64,000 nucleotides of DNA from Alistipes sp. UBA934 (GTDB lineage: Bacteria; Bacteroidota; Bacteroidia; Bacteroidales; Rikenellaceae). The notes under the pieces are model-generated. The model saw only the letters and a list, made by a program, of their open reading frames with translations. It was not told the origin of the DNA and did not search any database. Below are positions 42,505 through 49,988 of this stretch, piece by piece. Where the stretch lies: positions 186,001 through 250,000 of the forward strand of contig DBDK01000008.1 of the NCBI GenBank assembly GCA_002293535.1, written 5' to 3'. Positions within the stretch are counted from its first letter, which is position 1. Each line of letters starts with the position of its first letter. The translations under genes and the position numbers were made by a program.

Positions 42505-43619
42505 AACGACTGCTTGTTTTTGCACTTCTCGTAGCCTCGTACGGATCCCTTGGATCTTGTGCCAATCCCGAACACCGCGAGGCGATGGATTACCTTGTGG
42601 TCAATATGCCCGCCGGTGACCGCGATACACTGAGTGTCAGCTATTTGAAATCCAACGTCGATTGGGCTCTCCGTGCGCGTCACGAGTTTCCGTGGGCGGC
42701 GGCATTGCCCGATTCGATCTTCCTGAACGAGGTGTTGCCTTACGCAGTGGTAGATGAGCCACGGGAGGATTGGAGGGAAAAATTTTACGGGATCTTCGCT
42801 CCTAAAGTTCAGGGCGCAACTACTATTCAAGATGCTATCCGGCTTGTCAATAAGCACATAAACAAAGCCGTCGGAGTCGAATACAATACTCTGCGCAAGC
42901 GCACCAACCAAGCCCCCTCCGAGTCGATGGAGCAGGGAATGGCATCGTGCACCGGCCTCTCGATAATCCTTGTGGATGCGTTCCGGTCGGTCGGGATTCC
43001 GGCTCGTTTTGCAGGCACTGCCGCCTGGCACGACGACCGTGGAAACCACAGCTGGGTAGAGGTCTGGGTAGACGGGAAGTGGTGGTTTACAGAATTTTAT
43101 CCCGATGCCGACGGACTCGACAATGCCTGGTTTTTAGCCGACGCAGGTCAGGGAAATCCCGTCGATCGCGAGTATGCAGTCTGGGCCGTCTCGTGGAAAC
43201 CAACCGGCGAGGCATTCCCGATGGTTTGGTCGCCTGAGTCGAATGACGTTCACGGTGTAAATGTTACCGATCAGTATATCTCTCGTTACAAGAAAGTTAC
43301 TGACAATAATGCAAAGGCAGGAACTCACGTTCCTGTGAGATTTACAACATGGAAAGCCGAAGTGGCAGACGTCAATCCGGCCGACCGCAACTCTGCCGAC
43401 CGAGTCGCAACGAATGTCGATGTGTTCGCCGGAGACAGGCAAATGGGCGGTGGCAGAACCTCAGGCCCGACAGCCGATATGAATAATGCGCTTATCTTCT
43501 CGCTGCCAAAGAACGCCGAATACATTTTCCGCTGGTGGGACGACGCGGGCCAGATGCACGAAAAGACGGTTGCTGTCTCCGATCAACCAGTTGAAGCCGA
43601 AGGGTTTATCGCACAATAA
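42501..43619 (+). CDS. Transglutaminase-like lipoprotein
   Basis: 372 residues with lipoprotein signal (LGSC, Cys20). A transglutaminase-core domain (about 100-215) has the Cys-His-Asp triad: Cys150 in M-A-S-C-T-G-L-S, His183 in G-N-H-S-W-V-E-V-W and Asp202 or Asp204 in F-Y-P-D-A-D-G. Residues 280-372 look like an Ig-type beta domain. Prokaryotic members usually act as proteases or amide-bond enzymes in the envelope. Overlaps cutC by ATGA; its end overlaps the convergent dciA-like gene by 14 bases. Confidence 0.88.
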   Translation: MKRLLVFALLVASYGSLGSCANPEHREAMDYLVVNMPAGDRDTLSVSYLKSNVDWALRARHEFPWAAALPDSIFLNEVLPYAVVDEPREDWREKFYGIFAPKVQGATTIQDAIRLVNKHINKAVGVEYNTLRKRTNQAPSESMEQGMASCTGLSIILVDAFRSVGIPARFAGTAAWHDDRGNHSWVEVWVDGKWWFTEFYPDADGLDNAWFLADAGQGNPVDREYAVWAVSWKPTGEAFPMVWSPESNDVHGVNVTDQYISRYKKVTDNNAKAGTHVPVRFTTWKAEVADVNPADRNSADRVATNVDVFAGDRQMGGGRTSGPTADMNNALIFSLPKNAEYIFRWWDDAGQMHEKTVAVSDQPVEAEGFIAQ

Positions 43620-43896
43620 GCTCACGAACAAGAGCCGCACCGCAACGAAAGTTAATCTGGTCACGCAGAAAGTTGCGGCGCATAAAAACCTCGTGCCGAA
43701 CGACTGACGAAGCTATTCGGACGGTGAGAATGCCGTTGCGAAACGACACCTCGTCCGTACACGCAGCCACCTGAGAGCCAGCTACCTCGGCCCAAGTATC
43801 GGGCAATCGCCCCTCAGCTATTTTTCCGCGGATGACCGGATCGCGAAACAGATCTGCGATCAACTCCCCCACCCTGACCGTGCGTGTGCGCCTCAT
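43606..43896 (-). CDS. DUF721 / DciA-like protein
   Basis: 96 residues. It opens with a short basic segment, then V-G-E-L-I-A-D-L-F-R-D, an L-P-D-T-W-A-E-V-A-G segment and a D-E-V-S-F-R-N-G-I-L-T-V-R-I-A-S-S-V-V-R strand, the pattern of DUF721 (DciA). DciA loads the replicative helicase in many bacteria lacking DnaC. Next to recF, from which it is separated by a 4-base overlap, which supports a DNA-replication role. Confidence 0.88.
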   Translation of the reverse strand: MRRTRTVRVGELIADLFRDPVIRGKIAEGRLPDTWAEVAGSQVAACTDEVSFRNGILTVRIASSVVRHEVFMRRNFLRDQINFRCGAALVRELIVR

Positions 43897-44981
43897 AGGA
43901 TTTCGCTTATAAGTTCGCCTCCCCGCAGCTCAAAAAGTTTGTATTCCCGGCCGCCACGTTGTAAGACATCTTCGAGGCGGGCGCGATTGCAATCGGATAT
44001 GAATATTTGTCCGGCGGCAACGGTTTGACCGACCACAAGAGACAAGAGTCGCTCTACGCGCCCTGTGTCGAGTTTATCGAACAGATCGTCCAAGAGCAGG
44101 ATCGGCTTCTCACCTGTAGCTTCACTAACTATTACAAGTTGAGCGAGTTTCAGTGCAATCAAGAACGACTTTTGCTGACCCTGCGAACCATAGCGCCGCA
44201 GAGGATGACCCCCAATGCGCATCACTATATCGTCGCGATGCACGCCGCTGGTCGTGAAGCCGTTAGTAATATCTTTTTCACGTGGAGCAAGCGCGACCTC
44301 CGACCGATGGCTCATCTCTACCTCCTCGCGATCGTCAGACAGATGGGCATAATACCGGGCCACAAGCGGTTGCATTTGCTCGATAATCTCAGCTCTGCGC
44401 CTGTGAATCTGATCGCCGTGAGCAACCAACTGCAGATCGAGAACGTCAAGCAGCTCGGTGGAATCGGCGGCGGGGAGAGATTTGAGAAGTCGATTACGCT
44501 CGGCCAAAACCGCGTTGTAGCGCACCAATGTCTGCAAATAACTCCGGTCGAGCCCAGAAATAAACGCATTCAACCACCGGCGGCGCTCGTCGGCAGCATC
44601 ACTCACCAAAAACGCATCCGCCGGCGAAACCATCACCATAGGAACAACCCCGACGTGATCGGAAAGACGCTCATATTCCTTACTGTCCGCCTTAACTCTC
44701 TTGCCTGCAGAAGCTGAAAACGAGCACGTTACACCAAGCGACCGTCCTTCATCGAGCAAATATTCGCCCTCGACCACAAAAAATTCCTCGCCGTGGCGGA
44801 CACTCTGCCGGTCGGTCATCCCAAACGCACTGCGACCCATCGAAAGGTAGTGGAGCGCATCCAAAACGTTGGTCTTACCAGCACCATTTTCACCGACAAA
44901 GCAGTTGAGCCCCACCGAAAATTCGGGCGAAGCAACAGCTATATTTTTGAAATTGACCAGCGAAAGACGGCGAAGCATCAT
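43893..44981 (-). CDS. recF: DNA replication/repair protein RecF
   Basis: 362 residues. SMC-like ATPase that helps load RecA at gaps. N-terminal L-V-N-F-K-N-I is followed by Walker A GENGAGKT (30-37); the Y-G-S-Q-G-Q-Q-K-S-F signature and L-L-L-D-D-L-F-D-K-L-D (Walker B and D-loop) are near 265 and 300. The first two codons are both ATG; the first lies 7 bases after a TAACTTTG box. Not near dnaA/dnaN, as is common in Bacteroidota. Confidence 0.96.
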   Translation of the reverse strand: MMLRRLSLVNFKNIAVASPEFSVGLNCFVGENGAGKTNVLDALHYLSMGRSAFGMTDRQSVRHGEEFFVVEGEYLLDEGRSLGVTCSFSASAGKRVKADSKEYERLSDHVGVVPMVMVSPADAFLVSDAADERRRWLNAFISGLDRSYLQTLVRYNAVLAERNRLLKSLPAADSTELLDVLDLQLVAHGDQIHRRRAEIIEQMQPLVARYYAHLSDDREEVEMSHRSEVALAPREKDITNGFTTSGVHRDDIVMRIGGHPLRRYGSQGQQKSFLIALKLAQLVIVSEATGEKPILLLDDLFDKLDTGRVERLLSLVVGQTVAAGQIFISDCNRARLEDVLQRGGREYKLFELRGGELISEIL

Positions 44982-44988
44982 AATTTTG

Positions 44989-44996
44989 CAAAGTTA
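44989..44996 (-). promoter_or_regulatory. Promoter box for recF-dciA (TAACTTTG)
   Basis: TAACTTTG on the minus strand followed by seven bases and the recF ATG. It is back to back with the promoter at 45008. Confidence 0.6.
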
Positions 44997-45007
44997 CAAA
45001 AAAGAGT

Positions 45008-45015
45008 TATCTTTG
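45008..45015 (+). promoter_or_regulatory. Promoter box for the TPR-ribH operon (TATCTTTG)
   Basis: TATCTTTG with a TTG at 44986-44988 (19-base spacer), 22 bases before the ATG at 45038. Confidence 0.65.
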
Positions 45016-45037
45016 TCGCCTGAAAAATCACACAAAA

Positions 45038-45775
45038 ATGGCAAAACGCAGAAGCACGGCGCCAAAAAAGGCGACAGGGAAAAAGGGAGGGGTTCAGGTA
45101 GAGAAAGATCCGGAAGTTAAGATCGAAAACGCGCTGGGAAAAACCGAAGCCTGGTTTGAAAAAAATTGGAAAACCCTGACAGCTTGTCTGGTCGGTGCAT
45201 TGGTCATTGCTGCAGCAATTTACGGCTATGAGGCTCTGTATAAGGCACCTCGCGGGAAAAAAGCTGCCGACGCAATGTACGTTGCCGAGCAGAATTTCAT
45301 CGCCGGAGAATACGCAACCGCACTGAATGGCGATGGCACGGCTCCAGGTTTTGTCGATGTGGTGGACAGCTTCGGGGGCACACCTCAGGCTCGTCTCGCC
45401 GCCCACTATGCAGGGATCTGCTATCTCAAGGCCGGCGAATTGGACAACGCATTGAGCTATCTTGCCAAGTATAAGCCCACTAAAGGATCTCCCAATACGA
45501 TAATTAACGCGCAGAACGAAGGTCTCAAAGGTGACATTTACGTTCAAAAGGGCGACTATGCTACCGCGATCAACCATTTCCGCAAAGCTGTCGATGCTTC
45601 CGATAACGTTCTCACCACGCCCATCTATCTCAAAAAGTTGGGCTTGGCACTCGAAGCTACGGGTGATTACGCAGCCGCAGTGAAAGAGTACCGCCGCGTG
45701 GCCGACGACTATCCAACCAGCCTCGAAGCACGTGATATTGAGCGATTTGCAGCAGCTGCCGAACAGAAACTCTAA
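45038..45775 (+). CDS. Membrane-anchored TPR protein
   Basis: 245 residues. A Lys-rich cytoplasmic N-terminus (1-45) precedes one membrane segment (about 50-68, without a cleavage site). The rest is helical with two to three TPR-like pairs (Y-L-K-A-G-E-L-D-N-A-L-S-Y-L; K-G-D-Y-A-T-A-I-N-H-F). This layout, with a single anchor and outer TPRs, resembles YfgM-type proteins that assist secreted proteins, but that is only likeness. ribH follows after 22 bases. Confidence 0.82.
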   Translation: MAKRRSTAPKKATGKKGGVQVEKDPEVKIENALGKTEAWFEKNWKTLTACLVGALVIAAAIYGYEALYKAPRGKKAADAMYVAEQNFIAGEYATALNGDGTAPGFVDVVDSFGGTPQARLAAHYAGICYLKAGELDNALSYLAKYKPTKGSPNTIINAQNEGLKGDIYVQKGDYATAINHFRKAVDASDNVLTTPIYLKKLGLALEATGDYAAAVKEYRRVADDYPTSLEARDIERFAAAAEQKL

Positions 45776-45797
45776 TCTAAAATAGAGGGCGGACGGA

Positions 45798-46328
45798 ATG
45801 TCTGAAAAAAAGAAAAATCTCTCGCAATTTAATTCGGTGCCGCCGGCAGATGATATGCGCTTTGGCATCGTGGTGGCCGAATGGAACGGTGAAGTAACCG
45901 AAGCCCTGCTCAAAGGAGCGGTCAAGACGCTACGCAAGGCCGGATGTGCCGAACACAATATCCTTATTAAATACGTTCCGGGAACTTTCGAACTTCCTCT
46001 TGGTGCTCAGTTTTTCGCGCAATACACTGATGTGGATGCAGTTATAGTGCTCGGTTGCGTGATTCAGGGCGAGACTCGCCACTTTGAGTACATCTGTTCA
46101 GGAGCTACTCAGGGAATCGTTCAGTTGCAGATCTCGTGGAATATGCCCATCGCATTCGGGGTTCTCACAACCGATACTATGGATCAGGCGCTCGCTCGTG
46201 CCGGTGGCGAACACGGCAATAAGGGTGACGAGGCGGCCGTTACGGCGATCAATATGGTTAAACTCCAAAACGAAATGGAGCAATCCGCCGAAAATATCAA
46301 CAGGGAATTTACAAGGAACGTTAATTAA
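45798..46328 (+). CDS. ribH: 6,7-dimethyl-8-ribityllumazine synthase
   Basis: 176 residues. Penultimate step of riboflavin synthesis. The V-V-A-E-W-N-G-E-V-T segment, V-P-G-T-F-E-L-P-L-G, and V-I-Q-G-E-T-R-H-F-E-Y (with the catalytic His) match lumazine synthase throughout, as does F-G-V-L-T-T-D-T. N-terminal extension of about 20 residues is common in this phylum. The 3' end overlaps the convergent hydrolase gene by 8 bases. Confidence 0.97.
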   Translation: MSEKKKNLSQFNSVPPADDMRFGIVVAEWNGEVTEALLKGAVKTLRKAGCAEHNILIKYVPGTFELPLGAQFFAQYTDVDAVIVLGCVIQGETRHFEYICSGATQGIVQLQISWNMPIAFGVLTTDTMDQALARAGGEHGNKGDEAAVTAINMVKLQNEMEQSAENINREFTRNVN

Positions 46329-47826
46329 GAGCAACCTCTACTTCCGTGCCGTCCTGCGCATAACACGCTATGTCATAGGGATTATACCGGAACGTGATGG
46401 TACTTTCTGAGAGTTTGAAATTTTCTGTAGGCAGCACCTCCCCCTGAGTCAGATAGCAGGTTTTTTCAATAAGTTCATCCCAAGTCGATACTCCGTTCTG
46501 TTCCAATATTTGCGCCCTGATCTTCTCTGCCAGAGCCGTTTTTTCTTCTGCTGTAAACAGGTCATTCAGCGTCAGGCGCTTACCCGTCTTCAGATCATAG
46601 TTCGCATACTCAGTGGTTTCCATACCGTGCGCTCCACCCATATATTCTTGACGCTGAGTCGTATATACCACAATCGTATCACTAATTACCTCGACCCTCG
46701 TGCTGATCTTCCGCATCTCGCCCCGTCCTGTGTCGATGGGAACCGAATCCTCTAAAATCCATTTGGCAATATCCCCCATCACCCGCTCCGAAAAGGTCTC
46801 CTCCAGCGTGGCATATTCGTCCAAACTACCTGTTTCGGCTTTCTGAAACAAGTGGTTAAGTCCTTCGTATTCGATAACCTCGTAATTCGTGTTACCGCCT
46901 TTTTCCAGTGCCGCTTCGATTACATCGAGGTTCGCATCCGAGGCCACCTGAATATCACGCGATCCGTTTATCGCCAAAACAGGAACCTTTACCCGAGAGA
47001 TGTCCTCGACCGGATCGTAAGTCATAAAAAACCGAGCCCACGCCCCATTTGAGGCCAATATTTGTGTTCTCACGGTGTTCTTAATCTCCTCGGACTGGAA
47101 TGCAAACCCCGGAACCATCACACGGGCGATGCTATCGAGGTTAATCTTTACAAATTCGGGGGTGTTGTCGGTCAGCAACGCCAGATCGTGTCGTTGTTTC
47201 TCTCCCATCTGCTTCACTGCGTGATCGGGTATACCTCTCTGACGCAAAATATTTTCGATCTGCATAACGGAGATTTCGGTACCGTTCAACCCCGGACCCG
47301 CCATCGACACCACGAATGCCACTTTCGCAGGCTGGGCAGTCGCTGCCATAAATGCAATTTCAGCACCCTCACTGTGACCTACAAGGCCGATTCGCTGTCG
47401 GTCGATCTCTTTTCGACCTCTCAAAAACTCCATTCCGGCAACCGCATCCGCCGCAAAATCGGCTGTTGTTGCCTCTGCAACGGTATCCGGAGACTCTCCG
47501 TAACCCCTGTCGTCATACCTGAGCACAGCCATTCCACGTCGCGTAAAATAGTCTGCCAGCAGCTTAAATGGCTTGTGGCCAAAAAGTTCCTCGTCTCTGT
47601 TTTGAATTCCGCTGCCAGTCAATAACACCACTGCCGGAAACTTCCGGCCTTTGGCGGGCATTGTCAATGTACCGTGCAGTGTTACTTCCGCACCGGCATT
47701 CTTAAATGTAACTTCCTCTACTTTATATGGATACGGCTCTGTCGGTTCTTGCGGCCTTACAATCTCTTGTGCCGAGGTCGAGATTGTCAGCATTACTGCT
47801 CCCAACAAAACTGTCATCCATCTCAT
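46321..47826 (-). CDS. Secreted alpha/beta hydrolase fused to a DUF3298-like domain
   Basis: 501 residues with signal peptide. Residues 25-345 are a full alpha/beta hydrolase: oxyanion strand V-V-L-L-T-G-S-G, Y-D-D-R-G-Y-G-E-S, nucleophile elbow GHSEGA, an Asp in N-G-S-R-D and His in G-L-N-H-L. Residues 375-501 match the DUF3298/RsiV type (Y-M-G-G-A-H-G, then G-K-R-L-T-L-N-D-L-F and F-R-Y-N-P-Y-D-I-A-C-Y-A-Q). Fusion of these two is unusual to my knowledge. Likely a periplasmic esterase or peptidase; substrate unknown. It starts 2 bases after the LRR lipoprotein gene stop. Confidence 0.88.
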   Translation of the reverse strand: MRWMTVLLGAVMLTISTSAQEIVRPQEPTEPYPYKVEEVTFKNAGAEVTLHGTLTMPAKGRKFPAVVLLTGSGIQNRDEELFGHKPFKLLADYFTRRGMAVLRYDDRGYGESPDTVAEATTADFAADAVAGMEFLRGRKEIDRQRIGLVGHSEGAEIAFMAATAQPAKVAFVVSMAGPGLNGTEISVMQIENILRQRGIPDHAVKQMGEKQRHDLALLTDNTPEFVKINLDSIARVMVPGFAFQSEEIKNTVRTQILASNGAWARFFMTYDPVEDISRVKVPVLAINGSRDIQVASDANLDVIEAALEKGGNTNYEVIEYEGLNHLFQKAETGSLDEYATLEETFSERVMGDIAKWILEDSVPIDTGRGEMRKISTRVEVISDTIVVYTTQRQEYMGGAHGMETTEYANYDLKTGKRLTLNDLFTAEEKTALAEKIRAQILEQNGVSTWDELIEKTCYLTQGEVLPTENFKLSESTITFRYNPYDIACYAQDGTEVEVALN

Positions 47827-47828
47827 TG

Positions 47829-48434
47829 CTAACGTCGATAACTTATCGTAACTTCCTTACCACCAAACTCCCATTTGCTTTTCGTGAAGTCTCCTGAGGT
47901 GGGAATGTTGTCGTTGTCGAACCACGCCGTCACCTCGAAAACACCTTTCGCTCCCGGATTTGCATCGCACCAAAGAGTATTCAGGTTGGTGTTTTTCGAT
48001 ATATCGAGCCCTTTGAGTTGGTTATCATAACACGCAAGGCGCTGCAAGGCCACGTTTTTCGAGACATCGAGCTTCGTGATATCGTTACTGCGGCAATTAA
48101 GGAATTCGAGCGCCGTATTTTTAGTTACATTCAACTCCTTTAGAGCCTGATCGTGACAGTATAGCTCCGTAAGGTTTGTGAAATATTCGATCCCCCTAAG
48201 CGATGCAATTTTTTGGTCGGTTGCTATCGAGATTTTTTTCACCATCGCTGCCTCCGTGGTCGAAAGTTTCCCATCTCCATCACTGTCCCATTCCCCCATT
48301 TGCTCCGAAACCCACGCCTTGAAAACAGGATCGGTAATTGCGCCCAAAATATTGCTGTCCGAAACGCTGCCGGTAGTGCAAGCCGTGAAGTAAATTACTG
48401 ATACTAAGCCGAGTAAAATTAATTTTGATTTCAT
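47829..48434 (-). CDS. Short leucine-rich-repeat lipoprotein
   Basis: 201 residues; lipoprotein signal ends FTAC (Cys19). An EF-hand-like DSDGDGKLSTTE loop is near 54-65, followed by only three to four 21-residue LRRs and a C-terminal cap (V-T-A-W-F-D-N-D-N-I-P, then K-W-E-F-G-G-K-E-V-T-I) shared with the protein at 40919. Paralogue of the proteins at 20177 and 40919 with fewer repeats. Precedes the hydrolase gene in one operon. Only a weak promoter match (TATATTGC) is upstream. Confidence 0.87.
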   Translation of the reverse strand: MKSKLILLGLVSVIYFTACTTGSVSDSNILGAITDPVFKAWVSEQMGEWDSDGDGKLSTTEAAMVKKISIATDQKIASLRGIEYFTNLTELYCHDQALKELNVTKNTALEFLNCRSNDITKLDVSKNVALQRLACYDNQLKGLDISKNTNLNTLWCDANPGAKGVFEVTAWFDNDNIPTSGDFTKSKWEFGGKEVTISYRR

Positions 48435-48471
48435 ATTCCTAATTTTGATTGCGCAATATACAAAAAACTAT

Positions 48472-48479
48472 TAAATTTG
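48472..48479 (+). promoter_or_regulatory. Promoter box for the CoA transferase gene (TAAATTTG)
   Basis: TAAATTTG with a TTG at 48449-48451 (20-base spacer), 24 bases before the ATG at 48504. Confidence 0.6.
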
Positions 48480-48503
48480 CGCTCATTTTAATTTTTCACG
48501 GCT

Positions 48504-49988
48504 ATGGCACTCACCAAAATGACGCCTTCAGAGGCGGCGCGACTGATCAAAAACGGCGACAATATAGGTTTCAGCGGCTTCACTCACGCCGGTTGCCCAA
48601 AGGCCGTTCCACGCGCACTGGCTGCCCTGGCAGAAGAGGAACATAACGCAGGACGTCCCTTTAAGATAGGTATGTTCACCGGCGCTTCGACGGGCGATAG
48701 CATCGACGGCGCTCTGGCGAGGGCCAAGGCGGTGAGTTTCCGTACACCATATCAGACAACTCCCGATATGCGCAACGCCATTAATAATGAAGAAATCGCG
48801 TACTTCGATGTACACCTTTCGACTCTCGCTCAAGACTTGCGCTATGGGTTTTACGGCCCGGTGGATGTGGCAATAGTGGAGGCCTGCGACGTGACTGATG
48901 ACGGACAAATCGTACCCACGGTCGGAGTCGGGATCTCACCCACAGTCTGCTCGCTGGCTAAAAAAGTGATCGTCGAATTGAACAGCTGGCATCCCAAGGA
49001 ACTTCGCGGAATTCACGACCTGTGTCAGCTCGCCGACCCTCCCCATCGCAAGGACACGGGGATCACGGCTGTACGTGATCGCGTCGGTTGTGACCATATT
49101 AAAGTCGATCCGGCAAAGATCGTCGTCGTCGAAGTCAATGAACCGAACGAGGGTTCGGGATTCGCCCCGGTGGACGAAACAACGCACAAGATAGGCGAAA
49201 ACGTGGCGAAATTCTTCGTATCCGAGATGAAAGCCGGTCGCATACCTTCGTCGTTCCTGCCGATACAGTCTGGCGTGGGAAATATCGCGAATGCTGTGTT
49301 AGCAGCGTTGGCCGAAAACGACCAAATTCCTGATATGGAGGTATATACAGAGGTGATTCAGGATGCCGTAATAGATATGCTGGCCAACGGACGAGTGAAG
49401 TTCGCCAGCGGAAGCTCGCTCACCGTCTCCAATCCCACTATGGATAGAATTTATGAAAACCTGCCGTTCTTCAAGGAGAGGGTGATGCTGCGACCGACGG
49501 AGTTCTCTAATAACCCGGAAATCGTGCGCCGCCTCGGAATCGTTGCTATGAACACCGCTCTGGAGGTCGATATTTTCGGCAACGTGAACTCTACCAACGT
49601 GATGGGCAACAAGATAATGAACGGCGTGGGGGGCAGTGGTGACTTCACAAGGAGTGCCTATATGTCGATTTTCCTGACACCCTCGACAGCCAAAGGAGGC
49701 AAAATCTCCGCTTTCGTGCCGATGGTCTCGCACACCGACCACAACGAGCACGACGTGAAGATCATCATCTCCGAATATGGAGTAGCAGACCTGCGTGGGA
49801 AATCACCTCGCCAGCGAGCCGAGGCAATCATTGAGAACTGCGTTCATCCGGACTACCGCACGCTTCTACGCGCCTATCTCGACCACGGCACCAAAGGCCA
49901 AACTCCGGTTTCGCTCCCAGTCGCGTTCTCATTCCACCGTGCATTCCTCGAATACGGCGATATGCACCAAGCCGAATTAGCGTTTTAG
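48504..49988 (+). CDS. Acetyl-CoA hydrolase / CoA transferase family protein
   Basis: 494 residues. It belongs to the Ach1/SCACT/propionyl-CoA:succinate CoA transferase group: N-terminal G-F-S-G-F-T-H-A-G segment, a V-Y-T-E-V-I-Q-D segment with the catalytic Glu, and N-G-V-G-G-S-G-D-F near 380. Likely moves CoA between succinate and acetate or propionate; the succinate-propionate pathway is usual in Bacteroidales and fits the B12 adenosyltransferase at 12284. Exact acyl preference is not readable from sequence. Its end overlaps the convergent P-type ATPase gene by 12 bases. Confidence 0.93.
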   Translation: MALTKMTPSEAARLIKNGDNIGFSGFTHAGCPKAVPRALAALAEEEHNAGRPFKIGMFTGASTGDSIDGALARAKAVSFRTPYQTTPDMRNAINNEEIAYFDVHLSTLAQDLRYGFYGPVDVAIVEACDVTDDGQIVPTVGVGISPTVCSLAKKVIVELNSWHPKELRGIHDLCQLADPPHRKDTGITAVRDRVGCDHIKVDPAKIVVVEVNEPNEGSGFAPVDETTHKIGENVAKFFVSEMKAGRIPSSFLPIQSGVGNIANAVLAALAENDQIPDMEVYTEVIQDAVIDMLANGRVKFASGSSLTVSNPTMDRIYENLPFFKERVMLRPTEFSNNPEIVRRLGIVAMNTALEVDIFGNVNSTNVMGNKIMNGVGGSGDFTRSAYMSIFLTPSTAKGGKISAFVPMVSHTDHNEHDVKIIISEYGVADLRGKSPRQRAEAIIENCVHPDYRTLLRAYLDHGTKGQTPVSLPVAFSFHRAFLEYGDMHQAELAF

